Below, piece after piece: positions 54,754 through 63,258 of a stretch of 64,000 bases of DNA. A program made the position numbers and the translations under genes. The notes beneath the pieces are model-generated. The model saw nothing but the letters and a program-made list of their open reading frames with translations, did no database searches and was not told the origin of the DNA. Numbering within the stretch: the first letter of the stretch is position 1; the number at the start of each line of letters is the position of its first letter. Location: NCBI RefSeq assembly GCF_016482785.1, contig NZ_JAEMXM010000004.1:124001-188000 (forward strand). The letters are read 5' to 3'. The DNA comes from Paenibacillus alkalitolerans. Lineage in GTDB: Bacteria; Bacillota; Bacilli; Paenibacillales; YIM-B00363.

Positions 54754-55611
54754 ATGTTTATTTCCCCAATGCTGCTTGAGACGGCTAAAGAGCCCTTCGA
54801 CAGCTCCCATCATATCTTCGAACCGAAGATCGACGGACATAGAATGATTTTCGCCCAAGAGGGCGGTGAAGTTCGGCTGTTCACACGTCATGCGAACGAT
54901 GTGACAACCAAGTACCCGGAGCTGCTGACCGGTATCGAGGAAGACATAGTGCTTGACGGCGAAGTGGCCCAAGTGGACCCTAAAACCGGACTCATCTCCA
55001 TTGAGGCGCTTAACGACCGGTTTCAGCTTCGGCGTACCGATAAGATCGCCGCCGCCGCGGCAAGCAATCCCGTCAATTTCATTGCGTTCGATATTCTACG
55101 ATACCGAGGCAAAGACTTGCGGCATTTGCCGCTTATGCGCCGCAAAGAAATCCTTGCCGGGATCGAACCGCGCAATCCGAACATATCGATTATTCCTTAT
55201 GTAGAAGAGAAGGGCATCGAGTTGTTCCGTTCGATACAAGAGCGCAATATGGAAGGAATCGTGGCGAAAGAAAAGTCGAGCCGTTACGCTACGGGCCGCC
55301 GTGCCGTGAAATGGCAAAAAATCATTAACTGGATGAATGTCGAAGTCGTTATCACGGGATATCGTCGAACCAAATTCGGTTGGCTGGCCTCGATTCGGGA
55401 CGGCAGCGGCCTGCGTCCTGCAGGGATGATAGAATTTGGTGTGAAGCCGAGCCATAAGAACACATTTTATGCGGTCTGCAAATCCATAGAAACCGGATCT
55501 TATAAAGAGTTTGTACATTTGGAGCCGATTCTCAAAGCCAAAGTTAAGACAAGAAACTTTACTCGAAGCGGCATGCTTCGCGACGCGGTATTTGTGGATT
55601 TCATCGCTTAG
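54754..55611 (+). CDS. ATP-dependent DNA ligase (LigD-ligase type)
   Basis: 285 aa, AAGGTGATG upstream. Motif I EPKIDGHRM (adenylated Lys), motif III DGEVAQVD, motif IV EGIVAKEKSS, motif V KWQKIINW, then an OB domain. This is the stand-alone ligase related to the LigD ligase part; in spore formers it can work in end joining with Ku. No ku gene is nearby. Confidence 0.92.
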   Translation: MFISPMLLETAKEPFDSSHHIFEPKIDGHRMIFAQEGGEVRLFTRHANDVTTKYPELLTGIEEDIVLDGEVAQVDPKTGLISIEALNDRFQLRRTDKIAAAAASNPVNFIAFDILRYRGKDLRHLPLMRRKEILAGIEPRNPNISIIPYVEEKGIELFRSIQERNMEGIVAKEKSSRYATGRRAVKWQKIINWMNVEVVITGYRRTKFGWLASIRDGSGLRPAGMIEFGVKPSHKNTFYAVCKSIETGSYKEFVHLEPILKAKVKTRNFTRSGMLRDAVFVDFIA

Positions 55612-55712
55612 CGGAAAGTCGTGTGCTTAACCGTAAGACTCGATGACCGGAAGCCGACCACCCCGCACTTTGAATCAAATTGAAAATTAGTACACTGCAG
55701 CATCCCATGCCG

Positions 55713-55750
55713 CAGGAGTTTTGCCAAGCGCAAGACTCCTGTCTTTCTTT
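55713..55750 (+). terminator. Terminator of the ligase gene
   Basis: CAGGAGTTTTGC/GCAAGACTCCTG, twelve pairs with one G-U, 5-nt loop, then TCTTTCTTT. Confidence 0.8.
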
Positions 55751-55859
55751 CGAAAAGACTTTAAGTGCCGTACCCGGCACGCGTCTACCTGCTTCGAATA
55801 CACTATCATATCTCCTTATCCGAATCATCAATATTTCTTATGATTGAGGTGTTTTTGCA

Positions 55860-56621
55860 GTGGAAGCCGAGATTGTTGTCATGGGTTTTCTGGTGGGAGC
55901 GCTTGTCGGATTGACCGGTGTGGGCGGCGCCGCGCTGCTGACTCCCGTGTTGATGTGGATCGGCATCAGTCCGAGCGTGGCGGTGGCGACCGACCTGTTC
56001 TACAACTCCGTGACAAAATTGTTCGGAAGCATTCAGCACATCCGGCAAAAGACGATCGATCTGGCGCTTGTTAAATATTTGGCCATCGGCAGCGTGCCGA
56101 GCGCTCTGATCGCCGTATTGGTTCTGCAGGCGTATCCGCCGCTCGCCGGCCATCAAGATTCCATTATCAAGCATGCTCTGGGCGTCGTTCTCGTGATCGT
56201 CGCGCTCGCCACGATCGCGAAGCAATTTTACGAGAAGCTCGGGTCCAACCGCTGGCAGGAAAAGCCTTTGCATGAGAAGCGGAGCCTGACGATCGTCATC
56301 GGCTGCGTTCTCGGCTTCATCGTCGGCTTGACGTCGATCGGTTCGGGTTCGTTATTTGCGCTCGCAATGATTTACTTGTACCGGTTAAAATCGTCGACAT
56401 TGGTCGGCACCGACATTTTGCATGCGTTCCTGCTCGTTTCGGCGGCCGGGGCCATGCACGCGGTGTACGGCAACATCGACTATATGCTGGCGCTCAATCT
56501 TCTGCTCGGCTCGGTGCCCGGCGTTATGATCGGAAGCCGGCTATCCGCCCGGGTTCCGTCCAGGCCGCTTCGCACGGTGATGGCGGCGATCATTCTATTC
56601 AGCGGATTGAGGTTGATTTGA
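55860..56621 (+). CDS. TauE/SafE-family sulfite (anion) exporter
   Basis: 253 aa, GTG start 8 nt after GAGGTG. Seven to eight hydrophobic segments. The repeat GFLVGALVGLTGVGGAALLT near the start and GFIVGLTSIGSGSLFALAMI in the middle are the two TauE halves. It moves sulfite or related anions out of the cell. Stands alone ahead of the T-box leader. Confidence 0.9.
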   Translation: MEAEIVVMGFLVGALVGLTGVGGAALLTPVLMWIGISPSVAVATDLFYNSVTKLFGSIQHIRQKTIDLALVKYLAIGSVPSALIAVLVLQAYPPLAGHQDSIIKHALGVVLVIVALATIAKQFYEKLGSNRWQEKPLHEKRSLTIVIGCVLGFIVGLTSIGSGSLFALAMIYLYRLKSSTLVGTDILHAFLLVSAAGAMHAVYGNIDYMLALNLLLGSVPGVMIGSRLSARVPSRPLRTVMAAIILFSGLRLI

Positions 56622-56669
56622 GAACAGCGGGACGCTATAATTGAACAAATGATTCGCAAATAACGACAC

Positions 56670-56938
56670 AAAGGCTATGAAAGAGAACAGTAAGCACATC
56701 GACGCTTCACAGGGAGAAGCAGGCCGGAGATTGAGAGCCGCTTCGTATGAGTCGCGTGCCGAATTCACTCTTGAGCCGTCTCCTGAAGGCGGTCCGCTTA
56801 TTGCGGCCGGCAGTAGGGCGAACCGTTCCGGCGCACGTTACGCGCCTTTCGAGTGCGCGGTCGGCATGGAGCATGCCTGCCGCGAATGAGGGTGGTACCA
56901 CGACCTTATCGTCCCTTACGGGAGGTAAGGTCTTTTTT
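56670..56938 (+). promoter_or_regulatory. T-box leader of pheS-pheT
   Basis: The T-box core AGGGTGGTACCACG is at 56889-56902. The stem I start GGCTATGAAAGAGAACAGTA is at 56671-56690. A terminator GACCTTA/TAAGGTC plus TTTTTT is at 56902-56938. Uncharged tRNA-Phe should pair with the specifier and T-box and prevent termination. A TTC at about 56762 is a candidate specifier, not proven. Confidence 0.9.
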
Positions 56939-56975
56939 ATTGGTTGAACAATCGTTTCGGGAGGATGAGCATCAG

Positions 56976-58010
56976 ATGAAAGAACGGTTAGTGGCGCTTC
57001 GCGATGATGCGCTGAAAGAGCTTGGCGCCGCCGGCGATCCGGGCGTATTGAACGAGTTGCGCGTAAAGTATCTCGGCAAGAAAGGGCTGCTCACGGAAAT
57101 TCTTCGCGGCATGGGCTCGTTGTCCGCCGAAGAACGGCCGGTGATCGGCCAAGTCGCCAATGATGTGCGCGCGGCGATTGAAGCGGTAATCGACGAGAAA
57201 TCGGCGGAGTTCGCCCGCGCCGAAACGGCGCGGCGGCTCGCGACGGAGACGATCGACGTGACGCTGCCGGGCAGGCCGGCGCCCAACGGCGCGCTTCATC
57301 CGCTGACGAAGATTGTGCAGGAGATAGAGGATATTTTCATCGGGATGGGTTTCGCCGTTGCGGAAGGACCCGAAGTGGAGACCGACTACTACAACTTCGA
57401 GGCGATGAACCTGCCCAAAGGTCACCCGGCCCGGGACATGCAGGACTCGTTCTACATTACGGACGATATACTGCTTCGCACCCACACGTCTCCGGTTCAA
57501 GCGCGCTCCATGGAAGCGCGGAAAGGCGAAACGCCGCTCAAAATCATTTGCCCAGGCAAAGTATACCGCCGCGACGACGACGATCCGACGCATTCGCATC
57601 AATTCATGCAAATCGAGGGCCTCGTCGTCGACAAGGGCATCCGGATTAGCGACTTGAAGGGAACACTGCTGCAATTCGCCCGCGAGATGTTTGGGCCTAA
57701 CGTGCAAATCCGCTTGCGGCCGAGCTTCTTCCCGTTCACGGAGCCGAGCGCGGAAGTCGACGTGTCGTGCGTCATTTGCGGCGGCAAAGGTTGCCGTGTG
57801 TGCAAACATTCCGGTTGGCTCGAGATATTGGGATCGGGCATGGTGCACCCGCGAGTGCTTTCCATGAGCGGCTACGATCCGGAGAAGGTGAGCGGCTTCG
57901 CGTTCGGCATGGGCGTCGAACGCATTGCGATGCTGCGCTACGGTATTGAAGATATTCGCCATTTCTACACGAACGACGTCCGCTTCCTGCGGCAGTTCGC
58001 ACGGACGTAA
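56976..58010 (+). CDS. pheS: Phenylalanyl-tRNA synthetase alpha subunit
   Basis: 344 aa from ATG 56976 (GGGAGGATG upstream); the longer frame covers the T-box. N-terminal coiled coil ([20 protein letters not shown]), then catalytic motif 2 ([20 protein letters not shown]) and motif 3 ([18 protein letters not shown]). Charges tRNA-Phe together with PheT, 16 nt downstream. Confidence 0.97.
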   Translation: MKERLVALRDDALKELGAAGDPGVLNELRVKYLGKKGLLTEILRGMGSLSAEERPVIGQVANDVRAAIEAVIDEKSAEFARAETARRLATETIDVTLPGRPAPNGALHPLTKIVQEIEDIFIGMGFAVAEGPEVETDYYNFEAMNLPKGHPARDMQDSFYITDDILLRTHTSPVQARSMEARKGETPLKIICPGKVYRRDDDDPTHSHQFMQIEGLVVDKGIRISDLKGTLLQFAREMFGPNVQIRLRPSFFPFTEPSAEVDVSCVICGGKGCRVCKHSGWLEILGSGMVHPRVLSMSGYDPEKVSGFAFGMGVERIAMLRYGIEDIRHFYTNDVRFLRQFART

Positions 58011-58026
58011 GGAGGGGGGCAAACGC

Positions 58027-60474
58027 ATGAACGTTTCTTATAGATGGTTATCGGAATATGTGGACGTAAACAACGTTTCCGCCAAGGAGCTTGCGGAATT
58101 GTTGACGCGCGGCGGCATTGAAGTGGATGGCGTGGAGTCGCGGAATAAAGGCGTGGAGAAGGTAGTCGTCGGACACGTCGTATCGAGGGAGAAGCATCCG
58201 GATGCGGACAAACTGAGCGTATGTAAGGTAGACGTCGGCACGGGAGAAATGCTGCAAATCGTTTGCGGAGCGAAAAACGTCGACGAGGGCCAGAAGGTGC
58301 CGGTGGCGCTTGTCGGCGCAAACCTTCCGGGCGATCTGCATATCAAGAGAGCGAAGCTGCGCGGCGTTGAGTCGCAAGGCATGATTTGCTCCGCGAAGGA
58401 GCTCGGCTTGAACGATAAGCTGCTGCCGAAGGAAATTCAAGAAGGCATCCTCGTATTGCCGGCGGATACGGAGATCGGCGCCGACGCGTTGAAGGTGCTC
58501 GGCATTGACGACGAGGTGCTGGAGCTCGATCTGACGCCGAACCGGTCAGACTGCCTTAGCATGATCGGCGTTGCCTACGAGGTCGGCGCTTTGGTCGGAA
58601 GTCCCGTGAAGCCGCCGGATGTAACGGCGGGCCAAGCCGTGTCCGATAAGCCGGTTTCCGATTACGTCCGGGTTGCTATTCATGCGCCGGACCATTGCCG
58701 GTATTTCGGGGCGCGTTTGATCGAGAATGCGACGATCGGCCCTTCGCCGCTTTGGATCCAAAACCGGCTGATGGCTGCTGGGATCCGTCCGATCAACAAC
58801 GTTGTCGATATTACCAACTTTGTGATGCTTGAATACGGTCAGCCGCTTCATGCATACGATGCGGACACGCTCGCGGGCGGCGGCAAGACGATTGAGGTAA
58901 GGCTCGCAAGAGAAGGCGAGCGTCTTACGACGCTGGACGGCAGCGACCGTGAACTGCAGCCGCACATGCTCCTGATCACCGACGGGGAAAAGCCGGTCGG
59001 TATCGCAGGCGTTATGGGCGGCGCGAATTCGGAGGTTTCGCCGTCTACGACACGTATTCTTTTGGAAGCGGCACATTTCTCCGGCGGCGCGGTGCGGCGC
59101 ACTTCGCGGGAGCTCGGCCTTCGTTCCGAAGCAAGCCTTCGCTTCGAGAAGGAAGTGAATCCGGAGGGTGTCATCCCGGCGCTTGAACGCGCGACGGCGC
59201 TCATTTGCCGTTACGCGGGCGGGCTTGCGGCGGAAGGAAGGGCGGAAGCCGAGGCGCGCAAAGCCGAACCGCAGCGTATCGCACTTTCGTTGGACCGGAT
59301 CAACGATTATTTAGGCACGCAATTAACGACGCTCGAAGTGAAGACGATATTTGCCCGCCTCGGGTTCGGAGTCGAGAGCTCGGGCGCTTCGTTCGAGGTG
59401 CATGTGCCGCTTCGCCGCGGCGACATTACGCGCGATGTCGATCTGATTGAGGAAATCGCCCGTCTTTACGGCTACGACAATATCCCGACGACGCTCGTTC
59501 GCGGGGAGACGACCCCGGGTTCTTTAACGAGACCGCAGCGAATCGCGCGGGAAATTCGTACAGTGCTTACCCAGTCCGGCCTCCACGAAGCGGTGACGTA
59601 TTCGCTGACGCATACGGACCGGGTCAATCAGCTTCCCGGTTTGTTCGGAAGCAGCGGCACGGTCCGGCTGTCGATGCCGATGAGCGAAGAGCGCGCCGTG
59701 CTGCGCACTTGTCTGCTGCCGAACCTGGCGGAATCGGCGGTGCACAACCGCAACCGCAACGTCGACGATGTCGCCTTGTTCGAGATCGGCAGCGTGTTCC
59801 TTACCGACGAAGACAATCTTACGACGCTCCCGGAAGAGCGGAAGACGGTGTCCGCAATAATGACCGGCTCGATCAGCGAAGCGCACTGGATCGGCAAAAG
59901 CCGCGCGGCGGACTTCTACGATCTCAAGGGGATCTTGGAGAAATTGACGTCGCGTCTCGGCATCGGCGAGGTCGAGTACGTGCCGGCCGCACCGGCAGGC
60001 TTTCATCCGGGGCGCACCGCAGAGCTGTACGCGACGCGCGATCATGCGCGGATCAAGCTCGGCCGAATCGGCCAACTGCATCCCGAGCTGCAAGCTCAAT
60101 GGGAGCTCGGCGACACGTACGCATTCGAGCTTGATTTCGCCGCGCTGGTCGAGGCAGCGGGAGACGCGGGCGTTTACGTTCCGCTGCCGAAATATCCGGC
60201 CGCTTCCAGGGATATCGCGGTCGTCGTCGGGACTGACGTTCCGGCGGGCGCGCTCATCGAGACGATTCGCTCGGCGTCTTCGGACTACCTTGAGTCCGTT
60301 CGCGTATTCGACGTGTATACCGGCGAGCGTCTCGGCGCTGGAAAGAAGAGTGTGGCGCTGGCCCTCGTATACCGCCATGCGGAGCGAACGATGACCGACG
60401 AAGAAGTGGCGGAAGTGCACGGCCGCGTAACCGATGCGCTGACCGAACGTCACGGCGCCGAGCTTCGAAAGTAA
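58027..60474 (+). CDS. pheT: Phenylalanyl-tRNA synthetase beta subunit
   Basis: 815 aa from ATG 58027 after AAGGAGGGGG. Domains in order: EMAP-like tRNA-binding (GHVVSREKHPDADKLSVCKV), B3/B4 editing (PNRSDCLSMIGVAYEVG), B5 (about 400-480), catalytic-like core and C-terminal FDX anticodon binding (VFDVYTGERLGAGKKSVALA). Length is normal. Confidence 0.97.
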   Translation: MNVSYRWLSEYVDVNNVSAKELAELLTRGGIEVDGVESRNKGVEKVVVGHVVSREKHPDADKLSVCKVDVGTGEMLQIVCGAKNVDEGQKVPVALVGANLPGDLHIKRAKLRGVESQGMICSAKELGLNDKLLPKEIQEGILVLPADTEIGADALKVLGIDDEVLELDLTPNRSDCLSMIGVAYEVGALVGSPVKPPDVTAGQAVSDKPVSDYVRVAIHAPDHCRYFGARLIENATIGPSPLWIQNRLMAAGIRPINNVVDITNFVMLEYGQPLHAYDADTLAGGGKTIEVRLAREGERLTTLDGSDRELQPHMLLITDGEKPVGIAGVMGGANSEVSPSTTRILLEAAHFSGGAVRRTSRELGLRSEASLRFEKEVNPEGVIPALERATALICRYAGGLAAEGRAEAEARKAEPQRIALSLDRINDYLGTQLTTLEVKTIFARLGFGVESSGASFEVHVPLRRGDITRDVDLIEEIARLYGYDNIPTTLVRGETTPGSLTRPQRIAREIRTVLTQSGLHEAVTYSLTHTDRVNQLPGLFGSSGTVRLSMPMSEERAVLRTCLLPNLAESAVHNRNRNVDDVALFEIGSVFLTDEDNLTTLPEERKTVSAIMTGSISEAHWIGKSRAADFYDLKGILEKLTSRLGIGEVEYVPAAPAGFHPGRTAELYATRDHARIKLGRIGQLHPELQAQWELGDTYAFELDFAALVEAAGDAGVYVPLPKYPAASRDIAVVVGTDVPAGALIETIRSASSDYLESVRVFDVYTGERLGAGKKSVALALVYRHAERTMTDEEVAEVHGRVTDALTERHGAELRK

Positions 60475-60519
60475 GCATAAGAAAAAAATGAATATTGTCT
60501 GAACAAAGCAGGAAAGGCA

Positions 60520-60567
60520 ACCGGCCTTATCGAATACTAACGAAGTATGACGATAGGCCGGTTTTTT
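60520..60567 (+). terminator. Terminator of the pheST operon
   Basis: ACCGGCCTTATCG pairs with CGATAGGCCGGT around an 18-nt loop that is itself partly paired, then TTTTTT. Confidence 0.8.
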
Positions 60568-60596
60568 TGTCGAAAAAAATCTAAGGAGCTGCGTCT

Positions 60597-61313
60597 ATGA
60601 ACGGCGAAGACAAAGTGCGCCTTACGGTGGACATATTCGGAAACAGTTATAAGATGGTTGGCAGCTTCAGCGAAAAATATATGAAGCAAATTTCGACGTA
60701 CGTCAATGAGCATATGAATGCGATCGCCAAGAGCAATCCGCGGCTGGATACTCAGAAGGTCGCGATCTTGGCGCTCGTGCATATGGCTGACGACTATTAT
60801 CAGCTCCGCCAGCAGTTGGACCAAGTGGAGGCGGAACGCGCGCAAACGAAACAACATATCGAAGAGCTGCGCAAAGCGTTCGAGCTTTCGGAAGAGAAGG
60901 AGCGCACGAAAAGCGCCGAATGCCTGCGTCTTGAAGAGCGCGCAGCCAAGCTTGAAGAGGAGTTGGCCAGGCTCGCCCGAGAGAACGAATTGGCAAGCGC
61001 CGCATGGGCCGAGCGTGTCATGGAATGGGAAATCAAATACGAGGAGCTGGCCAAGGATCGCGAGCGGCTTGTCCTCGAAGCCGCGGCCGCCCGTGAAGAA
61101 GCCGCCGCTTCCCTCGGGGCCGCAAACCGAGGGCCGGCGGATACGAAGGAGCCGGCGGAAGAGCAGCCGCAAGTTGTCGTTACCGCGCCTTCCGAGCTGT
61201 CGCCGGACGACGCAACGCTTCTTGAGAAGTACAATAAATTGCAGGAAGAGTATTTGAAGCTGCAGAACGAATTCAACGAATGGATTCAGTTGACTCAATC
61301 GGAGACGCAGTGA
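60597..61313 (+). CDS. zapA: Cell division protein ZapA, extended
   Basis: 238 aa, AAGGAG upstream. Residues 1-75 are ZapA (VRLTVDIFGNSYKMVGSFSE, KYMKQISTYVNEHMNAIAKS, QKVAILALVHMADDYYQL). The remaining 160 residues are a long coiled coil and acidic linker, about twice the length of B. subtilis ZapA but usual in Paenibacillaceae. It bundles FtsZ filaments at the septum. Confidence 0.92.
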   Translation: MNGEDKVRLTVDIFGNSYKMVGSFSEKYMKQISTYVNEHMNAIAKSNPRLDTQKVAILALVHMADDYYQLRQQLDQVEAERAQTKQHIEELRKAFELSEEKERTKSAECLRLEERAAKLEEELARLARENELASAAWAERVMEWEIKYEELAKDRERLVLEAAAAREEAAASLGAANRGPADTKEPAEEQPQVVVTAPSELSPDDATLLEKYNKLQEEYLKLQNEFNEWIQLTQSETQ

Positions 61314-61334
61314 CGATGCTTAAATACCGCCGGG

Positions 61335-61973
61335 TTAAATCAACGCCAGCAATTTCGGAATGACGGTTGCCGGGTCTTCTCCTGTGGCGTGCATGCCGGT
61401 ACTAATCGCTCCCGGATTAAACAGCGCCACCTTGATGCCGTGTTCGCTTTCTTCGTCCGCCGCCGTGCGGCTCAACGACTCCAGTGCCGCTTTACTGGCG
61501 CCGTATGCGGCGAAGCCGCCCGATCCGTTCGCGGCCATGCTCGAGGTGACGTTCACGATCGTCCCGCCGCGCTGCGCGCGCATGATCGGAATGACCGACT
61601 GCATCATTAGCAGAGGTCCGGTCGCGTTGACCGCAAGCTGTTCGTTCCACGCATCCAGATCCGTTTGCAAGAGAGAGGCCGCTTCAAACACCGCGGCGTT
61701 GTTGATCATGACGTCAACGCGACGGAACCTGTTCATCGACTCGTCCACGAATCGCCTCACCTGCTGCGGGCTCGAAACATCCGCTTCCACTGCCAACGCG
61801 TTCCCGGCAACATCCGCTCCCGCAAGCGCTATAGTCTCCTGCAGCGGCTCCAGCGCCCGGCCGCAAATCGCAACTTTTGCTCCGTCGCGCAGAAAAGAAA
61901 TTGCGATCGCCCGTCCCAAACCGCTGCCGCCACCTGTAACGAGTACCGTTTTGCCACCATATAGTCCGCCCAT
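61335..61973 (-). CDS. SDR-family oxidoreductase
   Basis: 212 aa from ATG 61973 with GGAGGTAGG upstream. NAD(P) motif VLVTGGGSGLGRAIA, NNAAV, catalytic Ser in VNVTSSMAAN and YGASK (Tyr-x3-Lys). Slightly short at the C-terminus compared with the usual 240-250 aa. Substrate unknown. Confidence 0.92.
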   Translation of the reverse strand: MGGLYGGKTVLVTGGGSGLGRAIAISFLRDGAKVAICGRALEPLQETIALAGADVAGNALAVEADVSSPQQVRRFVDESMNRFRRVDVMINNAAVFEAASLLQTDLDAWNEQLAVNATGPLLMMQSVIPIMRAQRGGTIVNVTSSMAANGSGGFAAYGASKAALESLSRTAADEESEHGIKVALFNPGAISTGMHATGEDPATVIPKLLALI

Positions 61974-62083
61974 AATTCCTACCTCCAAACTTGGTTTTTC
62001 TCACTATAGCAAAAACGCAGCCCACCCGCCAGAGGATTCGGCTTGTTTTACTTATCAGAAGTTTTGATGAGATTCATAACCGC

Positions 62084-62118
62084 AAAAAAAACGCCGCCCG
62101 AAATTCATCGGGTGACGT
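62084..62118 (-). terminator. Terminator of the cupredoxin gene
   Basis: On the minus strand ACGTCACCCGA/TCGGGCGGCGT (one mismatch, 6-nt loop) followed by TTTTTTT. Confidence 0.75.
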
Positions 62119-62135
62119 GTTTGTCGGTCTCTGTC

Positions 62136-62534
62136 TTATTCGACAATCAATTTAGCGACCATGTCTTTATGGCCCGTGCCGCACATAATGCTGCACTCAA
62201 GCTCATATTCGCCTTTGTCCGGAGTGAACGTCGAGCTTTGTCCGTCCGCCAATTCGATCTCCAGACCGTTTATTTTCAACCCGTGATTGCCTTGGCTCGA
62301 TGCAAAAGTTAAGTTTACCGTATCGCCGGCTTTGACGCGGTATTCCGGCTGGTCAAATTTGAAGTCCGTCGCCGTTACATTTACGTCAACCGTTGCGCCG
62401 GATCCTTCCGCGCCTTCGCCTTCGGCTGCAGCCGTATCCTCGGCCGCTTCGCCGGAAGACGGTTGTCCGCCGCCGCAAGCAGTCAATGCGCCGACCAAGG
62501 TAACCGCAAGAAGCAGCATTAAAAGCTTTTTCAT
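62136..62534 (-). CDS. Cupredoxin-domain lipoprotein
   Basis: 132 aa, GGAGGGGG upstream. A lipoprotein signal (LLLAVTLVGALTACGGG; lipid Cys20). A Glu/Ala-rich linker follows, then a cupredoxin fold with the copper ligands near the end in CSIMCGTGHKDM (Cys, Cys, His, Met as in the CuA site of cytochrome oxidase subunit II). It probably binds copper outside the membrane, for electron transfer or copper delivery. Confidence 0.9.
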   Translation of the reverse strand: MKKLLMLLLAVTLVGALTACGGGQPSSGEAAEDTAAAEGEGAEGSGATVDVNVTATDFKFDQPEYRVKAGDTVNLTFASSQGNHGLKINGLEIELADGQSSTFTPDKGEYELECSIMCGTGHKDMVAKLIVE

Positions 62535-62660
62535 CCGTTATTCCCCCTCCGAATTTCCTCTTAACCGCATGCATCAATCATACCGCATACATGCGGAAAT
62601 GTCAGTGTCCGGAGGGTGTTGAAAGTGTGACAACATGTTGAACGCATGAAGAAAAATAAC

Positions 62661-62696
62661 CAGCCGGCGATCAAGCTGCCGGTCTGATTATTTTTT
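62661..62696. terminator. Bidirectional terminator
   Basis: CAGCCGGC and GCCGG-type arms with T-rich runs on both sides (ATTATTTTTT on plus, TTATTTTTC on minus). Serves the minus-strand YvlD-like gene. Confidence 0.6.
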
Positions 62697-62714
62697 GCAC
62701 CTCACGTTCAACTC

Positions 62715-63077
62715 TTACCTTTCCCTGTGTCGTTCACCGCGGTTAAACGGCGTAGCCACAGGAAGAAACAGGTCGATAAGTCCGATGACGAGCGCCGCGA
62801 GAATCGCTCCGATGAACGTCACCCGGACGCCTCCAACGATGAACTGCGCGAAATAAATGACCAGCGCGCTTACCAGAAAACCGACGATTCCGCGCCCGAA
62901 CGGAGTGATTCGGGCTCCGAAAATTCCCTCGATGATCCAGCCGAAGACAGCGATCACAAGCGCTAGGAACAATGCGCTCCAAAAACCTCCGACCGCAAAC
63001 TGCGGAACGAGCGCGCCGACTAACAACAAGACGAGTGCGGAGACGACGAATCTGACCACGTGGCCTAGAAAGCGCAT
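62715..63077 (-). CDS. YvlD-like four-TM membrane protein (phage holin superfamily IV)
   Basis: 120 aa from ATG 63077 with AAGGAG upstream. Four hydrophobic segments: FVVSALVLLLVGALVPQFAV, FLALVIAVFGWIIEGIFG, IVGFLVSALVIYFAQFIVGG and IGAILAALVIGLIDLFLP. The GWIIEGIFG and VGF(L)VSALVIY patterns fit the YvlD/DUF360-type family, thought to help envelope-stress responses. Confidence 0.85.
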   Translation of the reverse strand: MRFLGHVVRFVVSALVLLLVGALVPQFAVGGFWSALFLALVIAVFGWIIEGIFGARITPFGRGIVGFLVSALVIYFAQFIVGGVRVTFIGAILAALVIGLIDLFLPVATPFNRGERHRER

Positions 63078-63202
63078 AGCTGACACTCCTTCTCAGTTCT
63101 TGGTTTGGCTGACACTTTCACGTTTCGGTGCGATCTTAGTATTCCCGGCGCCTAAACCGATATGAATGAGAATGACTGACAAGCTTCGATTGCTTCGGGG
63201 GT

Positions 63203-63231
63203 TTGTTGCTCTGTTTGCGTTCGGATATAAT
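63203..63231 (+). promoter_or_regulatory. mutS2 promoter
   Basis: TTGTTG (63203-63208), 17 nt, TATAAT (63226-63231), 27 nt before the start codon. Confidence 0.7.
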
Positions 63232-63258
63232 ACTTTGTTGAGGGGAGGCGCATAAGCC

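Noticed and set aside
54754-55611. ATP-dependent ligase thought at first to be a phage replication gene
   Set aside because: It lies beyond the tRNA-derived attachment site among spore and housekeeping genes, and its composition matches the host part.
62715-63077. Holin-superfamily protein taken as a second prophage
   Set aside because: YvlD-like proteins carry this family name but are common chromosomal membrane proteins; no phage genes stand near it.
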